Of a stretch of DNA of 64,000 nucleotides, positions 1 through 7,256 are shown piece after piece. Location of the stretch: positions 1,208,503-1,272,502 of the forward strand of contig NZ_LWLP01000001.1 of assembly GCF_001641125.1 (NCBI RefSeq). The letters run 5' to 3'. This DNA is from Arthrobacter sp. OY3WO11 (GTDB lineage Bacteria; Actinomycetota; Actinomycetes; Actinomycetales; Micrococcaceae). A program made the translations under genes and the position numbers. The first letter of the stretch is position 1. Each line of letters begins with the position of its first letter. The notes under the pieces were generated by a model, which was given only the letters and a program-made list of their open reading frames with translations, was not told the DNA's origin and did not search any database.

Positions 1-42
1 GCCGAAGTGCTGGACGCCACCGCCCTCCGCGCCCGCGCCTGA
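1..42 (+). CDS. C-terminal end of an unidentified protein (partial)
   Basis: Only the last 13 codons and a TGA stop (40-42) are inside the window, read in frame from base 1. The tail is Ala/Arg-rich and cannot be assigned to a family. It ends 28 bp before the DUF6807 gene on the same strand, so it is probably the preceding gene of the same operon. In related actinobacteria that position is often a Gfo/Idh/MocA sugar oxidoreductase, but this is inference from context. Confidence 0.5.
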   Translation, partial: AEVLDATALRARA

Positions 43-70
43 CAATTCACACTTTCCAAGGAGACTTTTT

Positions 71-1021
71 ATGACCACCCCCGCAGCCACCACAACCCGC
101 CAGCTGAGCGTCCTTGACGACGGCGCCGCCCTCAGCTTCACCGCCAACGGCCGGACCATCGCCACCTATACCTACAAACCCACCGACGACCAGTACGAAA
201 GCCCCAGGCCGTTCTTCCACCCGCTGACCACCCTGGACGGCGACGAGGTCACCATTTCGCGTCCGTGGGACCACGTCTGGCACAAGGGACTGTCCTGGGC
301 CCTGCCCAACGTGGGAAAGCACAACTTTTGGGGCGGCGCCACCTACACCCGCGCCACCGAGTACGCCAACCTGGACAACAACGGCGCCATGACCCACCAG
401 GCATTCGCGGCGGTCAATGAGACTGAAACCGGGATCACGGCGTCGGAATCCCTTACCTGGACCTCCCAGGACGGCGAACCGGTCATCGCGGAGAACCGCC
501 GTTTCAGCATCCAGCTCCTGGATGCCGAAGGCACGGAGGGCGCCTACGCCATCCTGTTCGAGTCCGAAATGGGCAACATTTCCGGCGAGGTCATCACCAT
601 CGGAAGCCCCACCACCGAGGGCCGGGACAACGCCGGCTACGGCGGGCTGTTCTGGCGCGGCCCGCGGTCCTTTACCGGTGGTGAGTTCCGCAGTCCGGAG
701 GGAACCGGCGGGGACGAATTCATGGGATCCCGCTCACCATGGATCGCCTTCACCGGGAAGCATGACGACACCTGCAGGTCCTCCACCATCCTCTTCACGG
801 AGGACAGCGCCAACCCCGGTGCCCCCACCCAATGGTTCGCCAGGTCATCAATGTTCGCGTGCCTGGGCTCGGCTCCGTTCTTCAGCCGGGAGGTGCCGCT
901 GGAGGAGGGCTCACCCTTGACCTACCGCTACGCCGTGGTGATCGCCGACGGCGCCGTGGACGAGGCGCGTGCCGGGGCCCTGGCCGGGGCGGCGCAGCAG
1001 GCACTGGAAAGCTGGGCATAG
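71..1021 (+). CDS. DUF6807 / PmoA-like family protein
   Basis: A 316-residue protein with the hallmarks of the DUF6807 (PmoA-like) family: an early RPFFHP motif near residue 47, a DHVWHKGL segment near 67-74, a NFWGG motif near 85 and a GGLFWRGPR motif near 190. Family members are beta-rich proteins found beside sugar dehydrogenases and LacI regulators. Their biochemical role is not established and they are not methane monooxygenase subunits. The ATG at 71 follows a good AAGGAGA ribosome site at 59-65. A cupin gene starts 2 bp after the stop and a LacI gene follows, suggesting a sugar- or polyol-responsive operon. Family confidence is high, function is unknown. Confidence 0.8.
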   Translation: MTTPAATTTRQLSVLDDGAALSFTANGRTIATYTYKPTDDQYESPRPFFHPLTTLDGDEVTISRPWDHVWHKGLSWALPNVGKHNFWGGATYTRATEYANLDNNGAMTHQAFAAVNETETGITASESLTWTSQDGEPVIAENRRFSIQLLDAEGTEGAYAILFESEMGNISGEVITIGSPTTEGRDNAGYGGLFWRGPRSFTGGEFRSPEGTGGDEFMGSRSPWIAFTGKHDDTCRSSTILFTEDSANPGAPTQWFARSSMFACLGSAPFFSREVPLEEGSPLTYRYAVVIADGAVDEARAGALAGAAQQALESWA

Positions 1022-1023
1022 CC

Positions 1024-1755
1024 GTGGCGTCCACTTTCCCCGGGGCCACCGGACTGTCCGAGGTCACCATCTATGACTGGCCCGGCGCGGACGGCTGCGC
1101 CGGCGGTTCGCCGCACATGCACACCGCCTCCACGGAAGCGTATGTGGTGCTGGAAGGCACAGGCCGGCTGGAGACCCTGAACTCGGACGGATTCACCTCC
1201 ACGCCGCTGGAACCGGGAGTGGTGCTGTGGTTCACCCCCGGAACGGTGCACCGCGCCGTCAACGACTCGGGCGACCTCAAGGTCCTGGTGGTGATGCAGA
1301 ACGCCGGGCTGCCGGAAAACGGGGACGCCGTCATGACGTTCCCGCCGGAGCACCTCGCGGACGCCGCATCGTACGGAAGGGCCGCCGCGCTGGAGATCAA
1401 GGATGCCGACGCCGGACTGGCCGAAGGGGAAGAGGCGGCCCGCCGTCGTCGTGACCTGGCGCTGGAAGGGTACTTTGCGCTGAAGGCCGCCGTGATTGAG
1501 TCCGGGCCCGCGGCACTGGCGGACTTCCATGCCGCGGCCGTCCGATTGGTGGCTCCCAGGACCGGAGCCTGGGCCGAGGTGCTGGCTGGAGGCGCAGCGG
1601 AGCAGGCGGAGACTACCCGGCAGCAGCTGGCCTCTCTGGACGTGGCGGAAAGTTTCTACCTGGGTAAGGCGCGGACTACCATGGGGCAACGGAAGAATCG
1701 CAGGACTTACGGCATGTGCGGCCGCATCCAGACGTGGGAACTTTCCGATAGCTGA
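1024..1755 (+). CDS. cupin domain-containing protein
   Basis: The reading frame from GTG 1024 gives 243 residues. Residues ~20-110 form a cupin_2 barrel: an HMHTASTEAYVVLEGTGRL-like motif 1 (two His and a Glu, metal-binding) and a second motif with FTPGTVHRAVN supplying the third His. The C-terminal half is helical with no recognised domain. The frame is open back to 832, but that stretch lies inside the upstream gene. GTG 1024, 2 bp after the previous stop, is the simplest translationally coupled start, although its ribosome site is weak. The position between a DUF6807 gene and a LacI regulator suggests a small-molecule (sugar) binding or isomerase role, not shown by the sequence itself. Confidence 0.75.
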   Translation: MASTFPGATGLSEVTIYDWPGADGCAGGSPHMHTASTEAYVVLEGTGRLETLNSDGFTSTPLEPGVVLWFTPGTVHRAVNDSGDLKVLVVMQNAGLPENGDAVMTFPPEHLADAASYGRAAALEIKDADAGLAEGEEAARRRRDLALEGYFALKAAVIESGPAALADFHAAAVRLVAPRTGAWAEVLAGGAAEQAETTRQQLASLDVAESFYLGKARTTMGQRKNRRTYGMCGRIQTWELSDS

Positions 1756-1788
1756 CCCGGGCGCTGTCCCGGATGAAAGGACGGCTTG

Positions 1789-2811
1789 GTGAGCAAGCAG
1801 GACACGGGACGCGCCACGATCAGTGAGATTGCGCGCGAAGCCGGGGTCTCCGTTCCCACTGTTTCCAAGGTGCTGAACGGGCACGCCCATGTGGCGGCGG
1901 AAACCCGGGCGCGGGTGGAGGAGATCATTGCCCGGCGCGACTATGCCCGGCGCCCGGCCAAGCAGCGGAAGAAGGCCGGGCTGGTGGACCTGGTGTTTCC
2001 GGGAATGGGCTCGGAATGGGCCCTGGAAATCATCGAGGGCGTTGAGCGCGTGGCACAGCTTGCCGGCTACGGCACAGTGGTGAGCAGCCTCAGCCTGGAC
2101 GGCTCGCGCATCCGGCCGTGGCTGGCGAACGTAGCGGAGCGGAAGTCGGACGGCCTGCTGATGGCGGTTTACCAGCTGGACGCCAAGCAGATCCAGCGGA
2201 TCAAGTCGCTGGGCATCCCGGTGGTGCTGATTGATCCGGTGGGGCAGCCCGGCCCGGACCTGATGACGGTGGGCGCCGCCAACTGGGACGGCGGATACTC
2301 GGCCACGCAGCACCTGCTGCAGCTGGGGCATCAGCGGATCGGCATGATCGGCGGCCGCGAGGACCTGCAGTGCAGCAGCGCGCGCGAGGACGGCTACAGC
2401 TCTGCGCTGCGCCGGGCGGGGATAACGGTGGATCCTGCCCTGATGGTTCCCGGCGACTTCTCCATCGAGTCCGGCGAGGCCGCCACCCGCAAACTGCTGC
2501 AGCTGGAGGACCGGCCCACCGCGATCTTCACGGGCAACGACGACCAGGCGCTGGGTGCCTACCGGGCGGCGCGCGCCGCCGGACTGAGCATCCCCGAAGA
2601 CCTGTCGATCGTGGGTTTCGATGACATCCCCGCGGCCGAATGGGTGGAGCCCGGGCTGACCACCGTCCGCCAGCCGGTAGTGCAGATGGCCGAGACAGCC
2701 ATGCGCGCCTTGCTCCGCCACCTGGACGGGGACGAGGAACTGCCCCAGCGGATCGAGCTGGGAACCGAGCTGGTGGTGCGCGGCTCCACGGCTCCTCCGC
2801 GCAAGGGCTAG
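1789..2811 (+). CDS. LacI family transcriptional regulator
   Basis: About 340 residues. An N-terminal LacI helix-turn-helix (TISEIAREAGVSVPTVSKVL at ~11-30, hinge helix following) is joined to a periplasmic-binding-protein-like sensor domain (~65-335) with the usual GFDDIPAAEW motif near the end. It probably represses the upstream sugar-type genes in response to a carbohydrate. I prefer GTG 1789, 7 nt after the AAAGGA at 1776-1781, over TTG 1786, which is only 4 nt away. It is the last gene of the DUF6807-cupin group (33 bp gap). The inducer cannot be told from the sequence. Confidence 0.9.
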   Translation: MSKQDTGRATISEIAREAGVSVPTVSKVLNGHAHVAAETRARVEEIIARRDYARRPAKQRKKAGLVDLVFPGMGSEWALEIIEGVERVAQLAGYGTVVSSLSLDGSRIRPWLANVAERKSDGLLMAVYQLDAKQIQRIKSLGIPVVLIDPVGQPGPDLMTVGAANWDGGYSATQHLLQLGHQRIGMIGGREDLQCSSAREDGYSSALRRAGITVDPALMVPGDFSIESGEAATRKLLQLEDRPTAIFTGNDDQALGAYRAARAAGLSIPEDLSIVGFDDIPAAEWVEPGLTTVRQPVVQMAETAMRALLRHLDGDEELPQRIELGTELVVRGSTAPPRKG

Positions 2812-2861
2812 CCGGCCGCAGCCGGCTGTTGCCCGTGGTCCAACGCCCATAGGGTGGGGCC

Positions 2862-3188
2862 ATGGCTGATACATTCCCGTCCCTGATTGAAGCATTCAAG
2901 AACATTGGCGTCTCCAAGGCGTACGGTTCCCCGGTCCAGCTCGGAGGGGAAGAGGTCATTCCAGTGGCGCTGGTGTCCTTCGGGTTTGGCGGAGGCGGCG
3001 AGGCCGGGCCGGACGGTGCGTCCGGCGGCGGGGGAGGCGGAATGGTGCTGCCGCTTGGTGTGTACCGGAACGTCGGCGGGCAGGTGTCCTTCCGGCCCAA
3101 TACCGTGGTGGCACTGTTTTGCCTGGTGCCAGTCATTTCGGTCGTCGGGGCGGCGGTGCGTAAGGCGATCAGGGCCGCGAAAGCGTAG
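2862..3188 (+). CDS. GerW/YtfJ-family protein
   Basis: 108 residues with the GerW family pattern: an N-terminal helix (FPSLIEAFKNIGVSKAYGSP), an IPVALVSFGFGGG strand, a Gly-rich loop and a conserved hydrophobic C-terminal segment. GerW (YtfJ) is known from Bacillus spores, but members are widespread in non-sporulating actinobacteria, where their role is unknown. The start has no real ribosome site beyond a G-run. A TAGGGT hexamer (2850-2855) lies exactly 6 nt before the ATG, suggesting a leaderless transcript. A hairpin follows the gene. Confidence 0.75.
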   Translation: MADTFPSLIEAFKNIGVSKAYGSPVQLGGEEVIPVALVSFGFGGGGEAGPDGASGGGGGGMVLPLGVYRNVGGQVSFRPNTVVALFCLVPVISVVGAAVRKAIRAAKA

Positions 3189-3226
3189 CGGGAAAGCCCG
3201 GCGGCACCGGGCTGCGAATCGATGCC

Positions 3227-3266
3227 GGGGGTCAGCGCGCAGGGACTGCGCGGGCGCGTTGACCCC
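3227..3266 (+). terminator. hairpin, probable terminator of the GerW-like gene
   Basis: GGGGTCAGCGCGC (3227-3239) pairs with GCGCGTTGACCCC (3254-3266), 12 of 13 positions, 38 bp after the GerW stop. No T-run follows, as is common for actinobacterial terminators. Confidence 0.5.
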
Positions 3267-3357
3267 GGGTGTTACTGCGCCGTTCTGCGAGCCGGGAAGT
3301 GCCGTGGCGCTGGTACCGGCCGTCCCGCCGTCGTACGCCCGGGTCTAGACTGTCCGC

Positions 3358-3702
3358 ATGGGTGACGTGGACGATTTCCTTGGCGCCATGGCTGAGCCTG
3401 AACGCGGCTGCCTGCAGCGCGTTATTGCGGCCGCGCGGCGCATTGTCCCGGACGCCGAGGAAGGCCGAAGCTACGGGATGCCTGCCCTGAAGCTGGACGG
3501 CAAGCCGCTGATCGGGGTGGTGGCGGCAGCCAGGCACCTGTCCATCTTCCCGTTCTCACCCGAGGTGGTGGACGCCGTCGCGCCCAGGCTGGAGGGCTTC
3601 TCACTGTCCAAGGGCACCGTCCGGTTCACACCTGGCCATCCCGTCCCGGATGACGTGGTGGAGGAGATGGTCCGGCTGCGGCGGGCGGAGATCCGGAAAT
3701 AG
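3358..3702 (+). CDS. DUF1801 domain-containing protein
   Basis: 114 residues matching the DUF1801 (YdhG-like) fold: an early YxxxM-like motif (SYGMPALKLDGKPL at ~36-50), a HLSIFPFSP motif near 61-69 and a KGTVRFTPGHPVP segment near 90. The family is sometimes called iron-chaperone-like because of the frataxin-like fold, but function is unproven. No ribosome site precedes the ATG. A TAGACT hexamer (3346-3351) 6 nt upstream fits a leaderless promoter. The next gene starts 46 bp downstream. Confidence 0.8.
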   Translation: MGDVDDFLGAMAEPERGCLQRVIAAARRIVPDAEEGRSYGMPALKLDGKPLIGVVAAARHLSIFPFSPEVVDAVAPRLEGFSLSKGTVRFTPGHPVPDDVVEEMVRLRRAEIRK

Positions 3703-3748
3703 CCAGGGGCCCATGCGGCTCTTAGGGAACAATCGCAGGAAGGCAACC

Positions 3749-4261
3749 GTGAAAACCAACGAACTGCTGCTGGACGCCTTTGGCCGGATCCGCGAGACCG
3801 TGGAGGCCACCCTTGAAGGGCTCGACGGCGGGACGCTTGCCCTGCGGCCAGGCGGCACCGGCAACTCGATCGCCTGGCTGGTCTGGCACCTGGGACGCGT
3901 GGAGGATGCGCAGGTGGCGGACGTCGCCGGCCGCGAGCAGGTGTGGACGGCGCAGGATTTTGTGGGCCGTTTCGGCCTGCCGTTGTCCCGGAAAGACACC
4001 GGGTACGGCCATTCCAGTGAGCAGGTGGACGCCGTGCGCGCTGAGGCGGGACTGCTCCTGGACTACTACAACGCCGTCCACCGGCAGACGATGGACTTCC
4101 TGGAGACCCTCGGTGACGGCGACCTTGACCGCGTCGTGGACACCCGCTGGGACCCGCCGGTCACGCTCGGCGTTCGGCTTGTCAGCACCCTCGCGGACTG
4201 CCTCCAGCACGTGGGACAGGCCGCCTACGCCAAGGGAATCAAACCGCCGCAGGGCCAGTAA
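3749..4261 (+). CDS. DinB/DUF664 family protein (mycothiol-transferase-like)
   Basis: 170 residues. A four-helix DinB-like bundle with the DUF664 signature: SIAWLVWHLGRVEDAQV near 48-64 (first metal His), a FGLPLS...GYGHSSEQV segment near 80-95, and a C-terminal DCLQHVGQAAYAKG motif carrying another His. Actinobacterial members include mycothiol-dependent S-transferases used in detoxification. The substrate is unknown. GTG 3749 is chosen because CAGGAAGG (3737-3743) sits at ideal distance; an earlier ATG at 3713 lacks a ribosome site. Confidence 0.8.
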   Translation: MKTNELLLDAFGRIRETVEATLEGLDGGTLALRPGGTGNSIAWLVWHLGRVEDAQVADVAGREQVWTAQDFVGRFGLPLSRKDTGYGHSSEQVDAVRAEAGLLLDYYNAVHRQTMDFLETLGDGDLDRVVDTRWDPPVTLGVRLVSTLADCLQHVGQAAYAKGIKPPQGQ

Positions 4262-4482
4262 AAATCCACTATTTCCGTGGGCGCAATTCGGTTCCATAAT
4301 GGCCTCGTAGGCTTCGGGGACCCTGGCGCCATTGATGGCTGGCGGGGCACGCAGAGTTCCAGGTGGCCGCCCCGGCAGTGGCGCGAAGGGCGGCCATGCG
4401 CTCCGCACCGGACTGCCCCGGGGAAGCGCAGACGGGGGAGAGCAACCGCCATCAGCGCGAACAAGTGCACAAAGGAATCACC

Positions 4483-4860
4483 ATGCTCAAGGATTCAGCA
4501 ATCATGGCTGTCCTTCCCGCGAAGGACATCAACAGGGCCAAGGATTTCTACCGGGACAAGCTGGGGCTGGAACCGTCCGAAACCATCGAGGACAGCCTGA
4601 TGTACCGTTGCGGCAACGGCACCAGCTTCCTCATCTACCAGACCGACAACGCCGGCACTGCCAAGAACACCCAGATGGGCTGGGAGACGGACAACATTGA
4701 ACGCGACATGGAGGAACTGCGCGGCCGCGGCGTCACTTTCGAGGACTACGATTTCCCCGGCCTGAAGACGGAGAACGGCGTGTCCACCGATTCATTCGGA
4801 AAAGGCGCCTGGTTCCTGGACAGCGAGGGAAACATCCTCAACATCGCCCAGCGCGCGTAG
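4483..4860 (+). CDS. VOC family (glyoxalase-like) protein
   Basis: 125 residues forming a single vicinal-oxygen-chelate unit: AVLPAKDINRAKDFYRDKLGL at the N-terminus and a C-terminal AWFLDSEGNILNIAQ motif. It resembles small glyoxalase/bleomycin-resistance-like proteins that act as dimers. The usual first metal His is not present, so activity cannot be assumed. ATG 4483 follows AAAGGA (4471-4476). The 220 bp upstream (4262-4482) contains nothing else that I can support. Confidence 0.8.
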   Translation: MLKDSAIMAVLPAKDINRAKDFYRDKLGLEPSETIEDSLMYRCGNGTSFLIYQTDNAGTAKNTQMGWETDNIERDMEELRGRGVTFEDYDFPGLKTENGVSTDSFGKGAWFLDSEGNILNIAQRA

Positions 4861-4888
4861 TCCAGGGGGCGGTTCCCGAAAGAAGATT

Positions 4889-4914
4889 ACGACGGCGGCG
4901 CGCGCCGCCGTCGT
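4889..4914. repeat. perfect 26-nt GC palindrome (dispersed ACGACGGCGGC family)
   Basis: ACGACGGCGGCGC (4889-4901) is followed directly by its exact reverse complement (4902-4914), 28 bp after the VOC stop. It could act as a terminator, but the same core recurs at 18972, 40929, 50786 and 54632, so it is also treated as a dispersed palindrome. Confidence 0.55.
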
Positions 4915-5074
4915 CCGCCGCACTGTGGTGCGCGGAGCTTTTATCCGCAGTGTTACACCAAGGATCAAGGCGGGATCAAGACACTATCAAAGTTGCCCCA
5001 GGCTTCCCGCGGTTTCCGCATTTCCGGGTTTCCCGGGAAATAGGCTCCTGACCATAACCACTTGTGGCTAAGCA

Positions 5075-5101
5075 AAAGGCCCGGCGTGCTGCCGGGCCTT
5101 T
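5075..5101 (+). terminator. intrinsic terminator 21 nt before the next start codon
   Basis: AAAGGCCCGGC (5075-5085), loop GTGCT, GCCGGGCCTTT (5091-5101), then a T-rich GTTTGTT. It is a textbook hairpin plus T-tract but lies only 21 nt before the ATG at 5123. Either the following gene's promoter is inside or after the hairpin, or the hairpin attenuates a longer leader. The 4915-5074 stretch before it holds no gene I can support. Confidence 0.7.
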
Positions 5102-5122
5102 GTTTGTTGGGGGAAAGAATCA

Positions 5123-6343
5123 ATGACGAACCATGGGACCGGGCTGGGGCCTGCCCAGCCTGCTCCGGGGCCCGGACCGGGGCCGGGCCGGCGGCCACGG
5201 CGGAAGTCCGGCGCCATCGCACTCGGGGTGTCCCTGGCACTCTTCGTTGCCGGTGCTGCTTCACTGCCCGCTGCTTTCTCCGGAGGCCTGGCGCCGGTCG
5301 CCGCGCAGAGCACAGCTACGGCCGCCCCCTCCATAGCCAGCACGGCCCCAACAGCCAGCCCCGCGCCGTCGTCAGCTCCGCCAGTCCTGCAGACGGGCGC
5401 GCCGCTGGATCCCGAGAACACTGCCCTGGTGGCGCAGGGTGCCACGGTGGAAACTCCGGGGCCGCAGCCCGCCTTCGCCACCAAAGCGGCACACCTGCTG
5501 GCCACTTTGCCCATCAAGGGCCGCGCCCCCAAGACGGGCTATGACCGCGCCCTGTTCGGGCAGGCGTGGGCGGACGTGGACCGGAACGGCTGCGACACCC
5601 GGAATGACATTCTCCAGCGCGACCTGACGGGTATCACGTTCACGAACGGTGTGCCCTGCAAGGTGCAGTCCGGGACGCTCGCGGACCCGTACACGGGAAC
5701 GTCCATCAGTTTCCTGCGGGGAAGCGGGACCAGCAGCAAGGTCCAGATCGACCACGTGGTTGCGCTCAGCGACGCCTGGCAGAAGGGTGCCCAGCAGTTG
5801 ACCACGGAACAGCGGACGGCGTTCGCCAACGATCCGCTGAACCTGCAGGCGACGGACGGGCCCACCAACCAGAAGAAGGGCGACGGCGACGCCGCCACCT
5901 GGCTGCCGCCGAACAAGGGGTTCCGGTGCGATTACGTTGCCCGGCAGGTTTCGGTCAAAGCGACGTACGGACTGTGGGTCACGCTGGCCGAGCACAACGC
6001 GATGGCCGCCATCCTGGCCAGTTGCGCGGACCAGTTGGCGCCCACGAACCAGGCTCCGGCCGCTCCGGCGCCCGCACCAGCCGTTGAACCTGCGCCCCTG
6101 GTTGGGGCACCTGCTCCTGCCGCCCCGGTGCCTGCTCCCGCCCCGGCTGCTGTGGCACCGGCACCCGTCGTGCCCGCACCGGTGGTGGCGGCTCCTGCCC
6201 CTGCTGCCCCGGCACCTGCGGCTGCCTACTACGCCAACTGCGCCGCTGCCCGCGCAGCCGGCGCCGCGCCACTGTTCGCCGGTCAGGCCGGATATCGGGC
6301 CGGGCTGGACCGCGATTCGGACGGCGTGGCCTGCGAACGCTGA
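5123..6343 (+). CDS. secreted HNH-family nuclease with excalibur calcium-binding domain
   Basis: 406 residues. An N-terminal basic stretch and membrane anchor or signal segment (~33-52) precede a low-complexity Ala/Pro/Ser linker. A DUF1524/HNH-type nuclease domain follows (~130-300), with DRNGCDTRNDIL, an IDHVVALSDAW motif (catalytic His) and a DPLNLQATDGPTNQKKGD motif (Asn/Lys). A long Pro-Ala linker leads to an excalibur domain at the C-terminus (NCAAARAAG...GYRAGLDRDSDGVACE), whose Asp-rich loop resembles a calcium EF-hand loop. It is probably an extracellular or wall-associated nuclease. A terminator lies just before the start and a second excalibur protein follows 69 bp later. Confidence 0.85.
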   Translation: MTNHGTGLGPAQPAPGPGPGPGRRPRRKSGAIALGVSLALFVAGAASLPAAFSGGLAPVAAQSTATAAPSIASTAPTASPAPSSAPPVLQTGAPLDPENTALVAQGATVETPGPQPAFATKAAHLLATLPIKGRAPKTGYDRALFGQAWADVDRNGCDTRNDILQRDLTGITFTNGVPCKVQSGTLADPYTGTSISFLRGSGTSSKVQIDHVVALSDAWQKGAQQLTTEQRTAFANDPLNLQATDGPTNQKKGDGDAATWLPPNKGFRCDYVARQVSVKATYGLWVTLAEHNAMAAILASCADQLAPTNQAPAAPAPAPAVEPAPLVGAPAPAAPVPAPAPAAVAPAPVVPAPVVAAPAPAAPAPAAAYYANCAAARAAGAAPLFAGQAGYRAGLDRDSDGVACER

Positions 6344-6412
6344 CCCATCGACTTGGGGTTTACACGCCCCATTGCATCACCATCTCAACCATTTCCTAGG
6401 GGGAAACAAACA

Positions 6413-7123
6413 TTGAAGAAGACACTGTCATTAGTTCTACTGACCGGCCTGATGCTCACTGGATGCGGCGGCGAGCAGGCAGCGGTGCAGCCGGCAGAAA
6501 CCCCCACCGCAGTTGCGGCGGTTGAAGAAGCCGTCACGCTTCCGGACGTGATGGGCCTGGCCCTGGATAAGGCCACGGACCAGCTGGAGGATCTCGGATT
6601 TGAGGTCGAGGACGTGGATACCGCCGAGGGGAAATCCATCATGCTGACGAAGAACTGGCAGGTGACCTCCCAGGACCCCGCGGGCGGTGCAAAGGTGTCC
6701 AAGGGCTCCACGGTCAAACTCGGCGTCACATCCCTCGAAAAGCTGGCTGCTGAGAAGGCTGCGGCGGAACAGGTTGCTGCGGAGAAGATAGCGGCGGAAA
6801 AGGCAGCTGCTGAGCAGGCCGCTGCCGCACACGCCGCAGCGGAGAAGGCAGCGGCGGACAAGGCTGCAGCCGACCAGGCCGCCGCTCAGCAGGCTGCCGC
6901 AGAGCAGGCCGCCCAAGCAGCGGCTGAGCAGGCGGCACGGGATGCAGCTGCCCGACAGCCTGCCCCCGTTGCACCCGCTCCCGCGGCCCCGGCCCCGTCG
7001 TCGGTCTACTACCCCAACTGCGCAGCCGCCAAGGCGGCAGGCACCGCTCCTCTGTACCGGGGACAGCCGGGCTACCGTTCCGGGATGGACGGCGACAACG
7101 ACGGCGTAGCCTGCGAGCGCTAG
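6413..7123 (+). CDS. PASTA-excalibur lipoprotein
   Basis: 236 residues. A lipoprotein signal (LLTGLMLTGC, lipid-bearing Cys near residue 17) is followed by one PASTA domain (~42-105, starting TLPDVMGLALDKATDQLEDLGF), an Ala/Glu/Lys/Gln-rich coiled coil (~110-185, repeats of AAEKAAAEQ) and a C-terminal excalibur domain (NCAAAKAAG...GMDGDNDGVACE). PASTA units bind peptidoglycan, so an outer-membrane-face wall-associated role is likely. TTG 6413 is chosen because the G-run AGGGGG (6399-6403) is well placed and the lipobox is then at normal distance; the open frame upstream to 6353 lacks signals. Confidence 0.85.
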   Translation: MKKTLSLVLLTGLMLTGCGGEQAAVQPAETPTAVAAVEEAVTLPDVMGLALDKATDQLEDLGFEVEDVDTAEGKSIMLTKNWQVTSQDPAGGAKVSKGSTVKLGVTSLEKLAAEKAAAEQVAAEKIAAEKAAAEQAAAAHAAAEKAAADKAAADQAAAQQAAAEQAAQAAAEQAARDAAARQPAPVAPAPAAPAPSSVYYPNCAAAKAAGTAPLYRGQPGYRSGMDGDNDGVACER

Positions 7124-7146
7124 CCACCAGCGCTGACAAAAAAGAG

Positions 7147-7181
7147 GCCGTGGATACCTTCTTTTGAAAGGTATCCACGGC
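7147..7181. terminator. bidirectional terminator between convergent genes
   Basis: GCCGTGGATACCTT (7147-7160) pairs perfectly with AAGGTATCCACGGC (7168-7181). TTTT follows on one side and an A-run precedes on the other, so it can serve both the lipoprotein gene and the oppositely oriented surface-protein gene. Its right arm is nearly identical to that of the hairpin at 10141. Confidence 0.8.
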
Positions 7182-7256
7182 TTTTCATTGCGGCGGCGCG
7201 TGAGGGTTTGCTTACCGGGTGGGAACGACGGGGCTGCGCCTGCCGAGGGGTGGCGG

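Noticed and set aside
928..2895. Long minus-strand open frame (655 codons) across the cupin and LacI genes
   Set aside because: Antisense shadow of two recognisable genes, with His/Arg/Gln-rich low-information composition typical of reversed high-GC coding DNA.
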